DNA of 9,217 nt from Clostridia bacterium (GTDB lineage Bacteria > Bacillota > Clostridia > Oscillospirales > CAG-272), in contig JAGBTR010000226.1 of the NCBI GenBank assembly GCA_017631215.1, positions 1 to 9,217 on the forward strand, in the 5' to 3' direction. Positions 1 to 5,709 of this stretch are shown here, piece after piece. Positions within the stretch are counted from its first letter, which is position 1. The number at the start of each line of letters is the position of its first letter. The notes beneath the pieces were generated by a model. The model was given only the letters and a program-made list of their open reading frames with translations. It was not told the DNA's origin and made no database searches. The translations under genes and the position numbers were made by a program.

Positions 1-48
1 CGGCAAAGCCGAGTTGGGTTCAGCGGGCGAGCAAAATCTCCACTCCTT

Positions 49-68
49 GAACTCGGCTTGCCGAGTTC
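49..68. repeat. Perfect 9-bp inverted repeat
   Basis: GAACTCGGC and GCCGAGTTC are perfect reverse complements separated by TT. The two-base loop means a hairpin would lose the innermost pairs; as duplex DNA it is a near-perfect palindrome. The half-site GCCGAGTT also occurs at 8-15, so this palindrome may be one unit of a repeated pattern. Confidence 0.7.
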
Positions 69-78
69 GGTTTTCTTG

Positions 79-110
79 CTTCGTTCTTTGCCACAAGGCA
101 AAGAATGAAG
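79..110. repeat. 14-bp hairpin, part of the intergenic element
   Basis: TTCTTTGCC (84-92) and GGCAAAGAA (97-105) are perfect reverse complements around an ACAA loop. CTTC and GAAG flank them and extend the pairing, with a single G.T pair between 83 and 106. This is the longest stem in the left-edge cluster. There is no U-tract on either side, so it is not a typical terminator. Confidence 0.7.
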
Positions 111-157
111 ACGCACCAACCGCGAACGCGCGCCCGAAGGGCGCAGGGGGCACGGAG

Positions 158-178
158 CAAATTCGCAAAGCGAATTTG
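158..178. repeat. 9-bp hairpin with AAA loop
   Basis: CAAATTCGC (158-166) and GCGAATTTG (170-178) pair perfectly around AAA. A 5-bp GC-rich hairpin at 181-193 follows directly. There is no T-tract after it, so it reads as part of the structured or repetitive element rather than a terminator. Confidence 0.65.
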
Positions 179-251
179 TGGCGCCGTAGGCGCGTAGTGA
201 GCGTAAAGAGGAGAAGTTGTTTGGCATATAACTCTCCCCCCTCCCCCGTCG

Positions 252-285
252 AAAAAAGGGTACAAGCTTTCGCCTGTACCCTTTT
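252..285 (-). terminator. Rho-independent terminator of the 325-5562 lipoprotein gene
   Basis: Read on the minus strand, AAAAGGGTACAGGC pairs with GCTTGTACCCTTTT around a GAAA loop closed by C-G, a stable GNRA-type tetraloop. The 14-bp stem contains one G.U pair. Six T residues (257 down to 252) form the U-tract. Read on the plus strand the same position becomes an A/C mismatch, so the structure favours minus-strand transcription. The stem begins 40 bases after the stop codon. Nothing gene-like lies between stop and stem. Confidence 0.9.
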
Positions 286-324
286 CTCAAGTTCCTTTTC
301 CCAAGGCGTCGAGGGCGTCCCCCC

Positions 325-3300
325 TTACTTCACCTTGCAGAAGTAAATATCATCAAAATACATCGTCCGATACATTCCGTCGCTCGTTCCGCAGAAAACG
401 CGAATGAAGTTCGCGCAGGTCGGATCGAAGAGCATACCGGGATTGTTCTCCGTACCGCCGGAAAGGGGTACAAATACCTCGTTCCAGCCCGTACCCGTAA
501 TATAGTCGGTCACATTCCAATGATACTCGTTCTTGTCACAGCTGCCGCTCGAGGTCAGCTCGATCTGACCGCCGTTGACCAGATTGTAATCGGTCACGAA
601 CACCCACATATGCAGGTAGCCATCCTGCATATAGTCAGAGATGTCCATCGCATCAAAGCGGACGGAAATATACTCCAGCGACGTTCCCTCGCGCTTCCAC
701 GAGGCCGCGCCCTCCTTGACGAAGGTCTTGTCGGTGTTCAGCGTGACGGGAACGTAGCGCTGATCCGAGCCGTCCAGCGTCTCACAGCCGTGAACAGCCA
801 GCTTGTCAGAAACCTCGCCCTCGGGAATGGGCGTCTCTGCTACGGGCAGGTTGTCGGGATCGAAGGTCGGTGTCTCGGGCTCGGTGGGGGCTTGCGCGCC
901 GCCCTTCTCTACCACGCCCTCGCCATCCTTGTAGCAGACCTTGAGGGTGACGGGTGCGTCGCTGCTGACCGAGCCGCCCCAGCCGCCCTCGGTCATCGAG
1001 TCACTCACGCGGATGTGGATCTTGCCCGCACCGCTCGCCGAAGCGATCAGCGGCAGCAGGTCGTAGGTGCGTGCCTCCTCAGCAAGTCCCCTGTCGGCGC
1101 CTACGTACTTGTAAATGTCAACCCAGCTCTGACCGTCGGTCGAAAGCTGCAGATGCAGCTCCTGCGCGGTCGTGGCCGTCCAGACCAGCTCCGTTACGCG
1201 CTCAAAATCGTAGATGGGGTACGAATAGGTGAACCAACGCGTCGCGTCAGCAAAGCGCTTGCCGTACAAGAGCGAGGAGTTGTTGTTGTCGGTCAGATAG
1301 GACAGCTCCATGGGCTGACCCGCATAGAAGGTGTGCGTCTCGGTCGCGGGCAGCACGTCGGGGATGTCGCTCGTAGCGCCACCGCCTGCTTCTCCCAGCT
1401 CCGAGGGATCGACGGGCACGTAGTAGATGACCATCTCGATATCCGCGGCCGCCGAGATCGCACCGCCAAAGCCATTCTCGTTATAGGAATCGCCGATGCG
1501 GACGTAGATGTGACCGCTCTTGGCGTCTCTCTTTACGAAATCGGTCAGGTTGTAGGCGCGCGTCTCGCGAGCCAGACCCTGGTCTGCCATATTGTTCGAC
1601 TCGTAGCGGTAGACCTCTGTCCAGTTGACCTCATCGGTCGAGACCTCAAGCAGCAGCTGACCCGAGACGGGAGCAGACCACTTGATGCCCTGAATCTTGC
1701 TGAAGTCGCCTACGTAGTAGGAATAGGTGAAGTGTCTGGTGTTGTCCGAGAAACGGATGACGGTAGATGCGTTGAACGCCGCATCACCCGAAAAATGTGC
1801 CTTCTCCTCCTCAGAATTGACCGCGAAGGAATAGGTCTGCTTGTCGGGCACCTCGGCGTCGGGCGCGTCAGCCGCGGGAGCATCGGGCGGCAGATAGACG
1901 CGAACGTCGTCGATCAGAATGCGCGTGTCGCGGTAGGTGTTCAGATAAACACGGATATAATTCAGACCCGCGGGGGCAAACGTGCCCGTCGTGCTGTCAG
2001 GTGCGGAAAGCGGCAGCAGCAGCTCGTTCCAGCCGTTTTTCGTGATGGCACTCTTAGCGAACCACGAGATCTCCGCCGCGTCGTTAGCGCCCGACGAGGT
2101 CAGCTCGATCACGCAGTTGGAGACCGCCATCACATCCTCCACGTAGATCCACGCGTGCAGATAGCCGTGCTTCATATAGCGCGAAATGTTCTTGGGCGAG
2201 AAGGTGACCGAGGTCTGCTGGAGGGCAGAGGTGCCCGTCAGCATCCACGCGCCTGCGCCCTGCTTGATATCGGCGGGATCGGTCAGCACGCGAACCATCG
2301 TCGTTCTGGCCTTGTTGCCGTACAGCGAATCACACGTCAGAATGAACTCGGCATCCTCCTCGGGAAGCGCGGGTGCCTTGATGCTCCTAGGCTCAAGGGT
2401 CATTGCCGCCGTCTTCTTGACCGTTTCGGGGTTATCCGAGTCGGCGTTGCATACGTAGATATCGTCAAAATAGAAATCCGAATGCTCGACCTTCACGCTG
2501 CGCTGGTCGGTGATGGTCAGACGGTTGAGCGTACCGCTCACGCTGCCCGACGCACCCGTCAGCGGCAGCCAAAGCTCGTTCCAGCCGTTGTGCGTGATGT
2601 AGCAGATGTTCGACCATCTCTGCGAGCCGCCGCTGGACGAAAGCACGATCCAGCCCGACCAGATGGACGAGGTCATATCCTCGACGTACACCCACAGATG
2701 CAGGTAGCCGTTATCGGTCATATAGGGGTCGATGCGGATACCGCTGAGCGCCTGATCGTACAGCGTGACCGTCGCGGCGCTCGTCGCGCTTGCCGCGTGA
2801 TAGAGCGCATTGCCGCCCGTCTTGGACATCGTGCCCGTGTAGGCAACGGTGCCCGACACGGCCTTGCTGCCGTCGTTGATCATCACCTTGTCGCGGATGT
2901 TGGAATACTCGGGAGCATCCACGTTGCCCGCGCTCGAATCGAAGTTGGGCTCGTTGTAGCGCGAGATGGCAATGCGGTTGATCATCACAAAGTCGGAGCT
3001 CTCGTCACAGCCGATGGACTCGTTGGCCGAGCGCAGGGCGTTGACTGCCACCACGTCCGAGCCGTTGCGGATATCGAACATCGGGCCCATACCGTGGAAG
3101 TCGGACGAGGTGTTGAGCAGCGTCGCGCTCGAATTCTCGCAAAGCACAAGGCAACGCGGGCCGTAGGTAAAGATGTTGCTGACGCAGACGTCCTCGGCGT
3201 CGATCAGGTGGACCATATCACCGTAGACGCGGCGGATCTCGTCACGCACGGTGGCCGTCGTCTCGCTGTCCATCGTCCAGCCTGAGTAATGCTGACCGCT

Positions 3301-5562
3301 GAGCCAGTTCGAGAAATGCTGGCGCGAGATGAAGTGCTGGTTGGTCAGACACTGCTCGATCACGCCGCCGCGACCGCCGCCCAGAATGAAGTCGTTCCAG
3401 ACCGCACCGAAGGCCTGCTTGACCGAGAAATTGTCACAGCCCGTAAAGTCAATGCCGTTGAAGGTGGTGGTCAGCGTGACGTTGTGGGCATAAACGCCCT
3501 CACCCAGACCCTTGATGGCCGACTGGAGCTGCGTGATCACGTCATCGTTCTCCAGCAACGTCTTGGCCTCCTCGGGATTGTAATCGCCGCAGAAGATACG
3601 CAGACCGTTGACACCCGCGCGGGCATTCAGCTTGACCGTCGCATCGTCGGCAACGTAGGTGAGCAGCACCGTACCGACCACGCCGTCCTGACCGCGGTTG
3701 GAGTCGCGCATAAAGAAGGGAGCGGCGCCGCGAAGCTCGACGCCTGCGGGGACGGTGACCGTCTCATAAATGCTATAGATACCTGCGGGGATGAAGACGA
3801 TGCCGCCCGTCTTGCCTGCCTCGTCCAGCGTTGCCTGGATCAGCTTGGAGACGTCGGTGGTCGTCTTGGAGAGCGGAAGCACGGGCGCGACGTACAGCTT
3901 GGCTACGGGCTTTTCGTAGGTCGCGTGCTTGATCGCGTAGCTCGACACGTCGGTGGGATCGTTGTAGGTACGAGCCTTGCCGACCGAGACGATACCGCCC
4001 TTACCCGTCACCGTCACGTCGCACATCTTGAGCGCGCCCGTGGCAGCGGAATTGTAAACGGCGACCTCGGAGGCGTCGATGGTGGCCTTGGCCAGCGTTG
4101 CGCCGCCGTAGCCGTTGAGCGACTCGACCACGATGCCGTAGCGGCAGCGCTCGATCGTGACGTCATAGATCACGCCCCAGTAATCGTGCGTGGAGTGACC
4201 CGAAGGCATATAAATGGCCGTACGTGCATCCTCGATATACAGCTCCGAGAGGTGCGTGTCGTCCAGTCCGTTGAACTGCATAGCGACCGTATTCTCGCGG
4301 CAGAAGTCGCGCAGAGCGGTCTCGTTCTTGCAGGCGTATCCCGCGCCCGCCGTTGCCCAGTAATCGGGCGTGATGCGGATGTCCACGCTGTTGCCGACCT
4401 CGGTCGAGTGGTACATCTCGACACCCGTCTCGAGCGCCGTCATACGCACGCGCTCGATCTGCACAAGCTCGTGCGAGTCATCGGCGTGAACGTCGATACC
4501 GATGCCGCGATACGAGTTGAGCAGCGTGACGTTATTGATGGTCACGCAGGAGGGCGCCTGACAGTACAGCGTGTAGCCGTACTTGACCACGTCGTCCGCC
4601 TTCTGGTCGGGATAGTAGAAGGTCAGACCGTCCACCGCGCAGTTCTGCGTCATCGAGATGAGCGGGTCGCGCGTGCGGTCGGCCAGATATTTTTCATCCA
4701 GCACCGCCGTCTTCGCGAGGATCACCGTACCGTACTCGGCCTTGCCTGCCGCGACCGTATCGGGGTCCTGCCAGTCGCCCTTGAGCATACAGCCCATGGG
4801 GACGGTGACGGTATTCGTCACCAGATATGTACCTGCGGGCAGGAAGACCGTTCCGCCGCCGCGTGCGTACAGATCATCCAGCGCCTGCTGGATGGCCTTG
4901 GTGCTGTCCGTCTTACCCGTCGGGTCGGCGGCGTAAGGATACTCGGTCGCCACGATATGCGCCACGACCAGATCGTCGGGCGTATAGACGGTATCGACCA
5001 GCACGGGGTCGTCGTTATGGGCATAGGAGAAATCGTTCTTCAGCGAGGTGACGGGCTTACCGTCCCCGCCATAGAGGATCTGGGAGACAAAATAGTTTGC
5101 CGCCTCCAGCGTCATCTCGGCGGTCGCGCCCAGCACGATGAGCTTGTTGCCATCGACGCGGATGAGGTAGCTGTTCGCGCCCATCTCGGCCTTGGCCGCC
5201 TTGCTCTCGGGGCGGTCGACGCTACCGACGAGGATCTCCACGCGGGCAGCGACCTCCTCGGTCGTGGGTGCGCCCGTCAGCCAGTCGGAGCTGAGCTTGG
5301 GCTTTTCTCCGTGCGCCTCGTTGATGGCGTTACGGATCAGACGCGCCGCGTCCTCCTCGGCGTCGGCGCCGAACTCGCTGACAATCACCACGTAGTCGGC
5401 GGGATTACTCAGCGGGAAGTCCGTGCCCAGAGAGGGCTCGGAGGGCTGTGCGGGATCGTCCGCGGGGGGAGCATCAGGCTCGACGGGGGTGTTGGGCTTG
5501 CAGGCGGCGAGCGCGAGCAGGACCATCACCAAGGCGAGCAAAAGTGAAAGGCATCGTTTCAT
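325..5562 (-). CDS. Modular surface lipoprotein: GH67N/GH20N-like domain, two Pectate_lyase_3-like beta-helix lobes, five C-terminal beta-sandwich-type modules
   Basis: This complete gene encodes 1745 residues. Residues 1-21 form a lipoprotein signal (MKRC, hydrophobic core, lipobox LAAC with Cys21), so the protein should be lipidated and held on the outer face of the membrane. A Pro/Asp linker (22-45) leads to an alpha/beta domain (about 54-179, EILVGS at 109-114). Two beta-helix lobes follow (about 202-549 and 557-879), each opening with the family hallmark GGGTVFLPAGTY or TGGIVFIPAGIY. Five modules come next in order A (893-1039), A (1072-1224), B (1241-1383), B (1407-1546), A (1587-1745), joined by acidic Pro-rich linkers. 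Tandem beta-helix lobes are typical of GH55-like proteins, while Pectate_lyase_3 domains occur in many lyases and hydrolases. I infer polysaccharide binding or cleavage; substrate and catalytic residues are not assignable. ATG at 5562 is chosen because AAAGGAGA sits 9 bases upstream (counted from GGAG); the in-frame TTG one codon earlier is less likely. It has its own promoter and terminator. Confidence 0.9.
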   Translation of the reverse strand: MKRCLSLLLALVMVLLALAACKPNTPVEPDAPPADDPAQPSEPSLGTDFPLSNPADYVVIVSEFGADAEEDAARLIRNAINEAHGEKPKLSSDWLTGAPTTEEVAARVEILVGSVDRPESKAAKAEMGANSYLIRVDGNKLIVLGATAEMTLEAANYFVSQILYGGDGKPVTSLKNDFSYAHNDDPVLVDTVYTPDDLVVAHIVATEYPYAADPTGKTDSTKAIQQALDDLYARGGGTVFLPAGTYLVTNTVTVPMGCMLKGDWQDPDTVAAGKAEYGTVILAKTAVLDEKYLADRTRDPLISMTQNCAVDGLTFYYPDQKADDVVKYGYTLYCQAPSCVTINNVTLLNSYRGIGIDVHADDSHELVQIERVRMTALETGVEMYHSTEVGNSVDIRITPDYWATAGAGYACKNETALRDFCRENTVAMQFNGLDDTHLSELYIEDARTAIYMPSGHSTHDYWGVIYDVTIERCRYGIVVESLNGYGGATLAKATIDASEVAVYNSAATGALKMCDVTVTGKGGIVSVGKARTYNDPTDVSSYAIKHATYEKPVAKLYVAPVLPLSKTTTDVSKLIQATLDEAGKTGGIVFIPAGIYSIYETVTVPAGVELRGAAPFFMRDSNRGQDGVVGTVLLTYVADDATVKLNARAGVNGLRIFCGDYNPEEAKTLLENDDVITQLQSAIKGLGEGVYAHNVTLTTTFNGIDFTGCDNFSVKQAFGAVWNDFILGGGRGGVIEQCLTNQHFISRQHFSNWLSGQHYSGWTMDSETTATVRDEIRRVYGDMVHLIDAEDVCVSNIFTYGPRCLVLCENSSATLLNTSSDFHGMGPMFDIRNGSDVVAVNALRSANESIGCDESSDFVMINRIAISRYNEPNFDSSAGNVDAPEYSNIRDKVMINDGSKAVSGTVAYTGTMSKTGGNALYHAASATSAATVTLYDQALSGIRIDPYMTDNGYLHLWVYVEDMTSSIWSGWIVLSSSGGSQRWSNICYITHNGWNELWLPLTGASGSVSGTLNRLTITDQRSVKVEHSDFYFDDIYVCNADSDNPETVKKTAAMTLEPRSIKAPALPEEDAEFILTCDSLYGNKARTTMVRVLTDPADIKQGAGAWMLTGTSALQQTSVTFSPKNISRYMKHGYLHAWIYVEDVMAVSNCVIELTSSGANDAAEISWFAKSAITKNGWNELLLPLSAPDSTTGTFAPAGLNYIRVYLNTYRDTRILIDDVRVYLPPDAPAADAPDAEVPDKQTYSFAVNSEEEKAHFSGDAAFNASTVIRFSDNTRHFTYSYYVGDFSKIQGIKWSAPVSGQLLLEVSTDEVNWTEVYRYESNNMADQGLARETRAYNLTDFVKRDAKSGHIYVRIGDSYNENGFGGAISAAADIEMVIYYVPVDPSELGEAGGGATSDIPDVLPATETHTFYAGQPMELSYLTDNNNSSLLYGKRFADATRWFTYSYPIYDFERVTELVWTATTAQELHLQLSTDGQSWVDIYKYVGADRGLAEEARTYDLLPLIASASGAGKIHIRVSDSMTEGGWGGSVSSDAPVTLKVCYKDGEGVVEKGGAQAPTEPETPTFDPDNLPVAETPIPEGEVSDKLAVHGCETLDGSDQRYVPVTLNTDKTFVKEGAASWKREGTSLEYISVRFDAMDISDYMQDGYLHMWVFVTDYNLVNGGQIELTSSGSCDKNEYHWNVTDYITGTGWNEVFVPLSGGTENNPGMLFDPTCANFIRVFCGTSDGMYRTMYFDDIYFCKVK
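328..804 (-). other. Module A3, C-terminal module of the lipoprotein
   Basis: Residues about 1587-1745. Landmarks are KLAVHGCETLDG, TFVKEGAASWKREG, DGYLHMWVFVTD, GGQIELTSSGSCDKNEYHW, GWNEVFVPLSGG, FIRVFCG and YFDDIYFC, three residues before the end. It carries three Cys at landmark positions (CET, SGSCD, IYFC), the fullest set among the A modules of this protein. Confidence 0.65.
925..1344 (-). other. Module B2 of the lipoprotein
   Basis: Residues about 1407-1546. Landmarks are RFADATRWFTYSYPIYDF, LVWTATTAQELHLQLSTDG, SWVDIYKYVGADRGLAEE, ARTYDLLPLI, IHIRVSDSMTEGGWGGSV and APVTLKVCY. A Pro/Glu-rich linker of about 40 residues follows and probably spaces the terminal A module. Confidence 0.65.
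1414..1842 (-). other. Module B1 of the lipoprotein
   Basis: Residues about 1241-1383. B-family landmarks are RFSDNTRHFTYSYYVGDF, IKWSAPVSGQLLLEVSTD, NWTEVYRYES, DQGLARETRAYNL and IYVRIGDSYNENGFGGAI. The string of beta strands ending in a GWGGAI-type turn suggests a discoidin-like or galactose-binding-like fold. No named family could be assigned. GFGG stands in place of the GWGG of the other three copies in the window. Confidence 0.65.
1891..2349 (-). other. Module A2 of the lipoprotein
   Basis: Residues about 1072-1224. Landmarks are LTCDSLYG, HGYLHAWIYVED, CVIELTSSG, ITKNGWNELLLPLS, LNYIRVYL and ILIDDVRVYL. It is the most divergent A copy at its end: DDVRVYL replaces DDIYxC, so the terminal Cys is lost. 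A Pro/Ala/Asp linker (about 1225-1240) separates it from the B pair. Confidence 0.65.
2446..2886 (-). other. Module A1 of the lipoprotein (putative carbohydrate-binding beta-sandwich)
   Basis: Residues about 893-1039. The A-family landmarks are NGYLHLWVYVED, SGWIVLSSSGG, ITHNGWNELWLPLTG and YFDDIYVC. The closing DDIY strand and the central GWNELxLPL strand resemble galactose-binding-like jelly-roll modules (CBM4/9, CBM11 or CIA30 style), so glycan binding is inferred. This copy lacks the early Cys seen in some A modules but keeps the terminal one. Confidence 0.65.
2926..3894 (-). other. Domain: second right-handed beta-helix lobe
   Basis: Residues about 557-879. It begins with DVSKLIQATLDEAGKTGGIV, FIPAGIY and VTVPAGVELRGA, a second Pectate_lyase_3-type start. 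The later rungs GIDFTGCD (703-710), SSDFHGMGPMF (819-829) and NRIAIS are the segments best conserved in the neighbouring paralogue. Two such lobes in one chain recall the bi-lobed fold of GH55 exo-beta-1,3-glucanases. That is an architectural likeness, not proof of the activity. Confidence 0.75.
3916..4959 (-). other. Domain: first right-handed beta-helix lobe (Pectate_lyase_3-like)
   Basis: Residues about 202-549. It opens with the family signature: ADPTGKTDSTKAIQQALDD, then GGGTVFLPAGTYLVTNTVTV (235-254) and MLKGDW. Repeated beta-helix rungs follow (for example CVTINNVTLLNSYRGIGIDV and DVTIERCRYGIVVESLNG). The extended insert with NSVDIRITPDYW may form a loop lining the groove. No Asp/Lys/Glu constellation could be matched confidently to a named lyase or hydrolase family. 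Confidence 0.8.
5026..5403 (-). other. Domain: N-terminal alpha/beta domain resembling GH67N/GH20N (hexosaminidase N-terminal-like)
   Basis: Residues about 54-179 of the lipoprotein. The order is a strand (DYVVIVSE), an amphipathic helix (AARLIRNAINEA), a strand EILVGS followed by RPES, then YLIRVDGNKLIVLGA and a helix TLEAANYFVSQIL. This is the usual pattern of the small non-catalytic domain that precedes the catalytic barrel in GH20/GH67 enzymes and also occurs in other Clostridial glycan proteins. Here no barrel follows; a beta-helix does. The assignment is by motif pattern only. Confidence 0.6.
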
Positions 5563-5570
5563 CAAAACAT

Positions 5571-5578
5571 TCTCCTTT
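5571..5578 (-). promoter_or_regulatory. Ribosome binding site that fixes the start at 5562
   Basis: Minus-strand AAAGGAGA places GGAG nine bases before ATG at 5562. It supports that ATG over the in-frame TTG at 5565, which would have a shorter spacing and a weaker start codon. Confidence 0.85.
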
Positions 5579-5599
5579 GCATTGGATTTCGATGCCTTT

Positions 5600-5629
5600 A
5601 GTATACCATATTCCAGGCAGGATTGTAAA
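5600..5629 (-). promoter_or_regulatory. Sigma-A-type promoter of the lipoprotein gene
   Basis: On the minus strand TTTACA (5629-5624, five of six matches to TTGACA) is separated by 18 bases from TATACT (5605-5600, five of six). TGG directly before the -10 gives an extended -10 (TGnTATACT). A/T tracts upstream (about 5632-5670) could act as an UP-like element. A start about seven bases below the -10 would give a leader of roughly 30 bases, too short for a riboswitch. It sits downstream of the paralogue's terminator, so the gene can be transcribed independently. Confidence 0.75.
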
Positions 5630-5665
5630 GAGGATTTTCAAAAAACTATCTTTCTTTTGTCAAAG

Positions 5666-5702
5666 AAAAAAGGGAGAGGGGCTTTTTCATTCAAGCCCCT
5701 CT
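5666..5702 (-). terminator. Rho-independent terminator of the 5710-9217 gene, possibly bidirectional
   Basis: AGAGGGGCTT and AAGCCCCTCT (5675-5684 and 5693-5702) form a perfect 10-bp stem with an 8-base loop. On the minus strand it begins 7 bases after the stop codon and is followed by CCC and six T residues (5671-5666). On the plus strand the same stem is followed by G and seven T residues (5704-5710), so it could also stop plus-strand or antisense transcripts. Confidence 0.9.
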
Positions 5703-5709
5703 GTTTTTT

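Larger units (their letters stand above)
1..215. repeat. Hairpin-rich intergenic element (cluster of short inverted repeats)
   Basis: No gene is credible in this stretch. It holds a dense series of perfect inverted repeats: 1-4/8-11 (CGGC/GCCG, possibly longer beyond the edge), 49-57/60-68 (9 bp), 79-92/97-110 (14 bp with one G.T), 130-135/139-144 (GCGCCC/GGGCGC, GAA loop), 158-166/170-178 (9 bp, AAA loop) and 181-185/189-193 (GCGCC/GGCGC, GTA loop). GCCGAGTT at 8-15 also recurs at 60-67 and is complementary to 50-57. The segment lies beyond the terminator of the 325-5562 gene. The pattern resembles a REP/MITE-like dispersed repeat or a structured RNA; which one cannot be decided here. Its left end is cut by the window, and no terminal inverted repeat pair or target duplication is visible. 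Confidence 0.55.

Noticed and set aside
1..215. CRISPR array, tRNA or rRNA fragment
   Set aside because: The inverted repeats differ from each other and are not regularly spaced units; no cloverleaf or conserved rRNA motif was recognised.
14..346. Short plus-strand frame (110 codons) and overlapping minus-strand frame 20-265
   Set aside because: Both run through the hairpin-rich element, and the plus-strand frame also crosses the terminator. Their Arg-rich, low-information translations come from palindromic repeat DNA, with no RBS seen.
520..3285. Plus-strand open frame of 921 codons
   Set aside because: It is exactly antisense and in register to the lipoprotein gene, has no recognisable domain or RBS, and its length follows from missing TTA/CTA/TCA codons in the real gene.
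3289..5547. Plus-strand open frame of 752 codons
   Set aside because: Same in-register antisense shadow; the translation has no domain signature, while the minus strand has beta-helix motifs, a lipobox, a promoter and a terminator.
5563..5565. TTG as alternative start of the lipoprotein
   Set aside because: ATG follows directly and has the better RBS spacing; TTG adds only one residue.
5562..5570. Three-codon mini-frame ATG-TTT-TGA whose stop overlaps the ATG of the lipoprotein
   Set aside because: Looks like a leader coupling signal, but its ATG begins directly after the RBS core, leaving too little spacing; probably coincidental.
5658..5663. Perfect TTGACA hexamer on the minus strand
   Set aside because: No acceptable -10 lies 16-18 bases downstream (the sequences there are TTTGAA/TTGAAA/TGAAAA); the TTTACA/TATACT pair further down is the better promoter.
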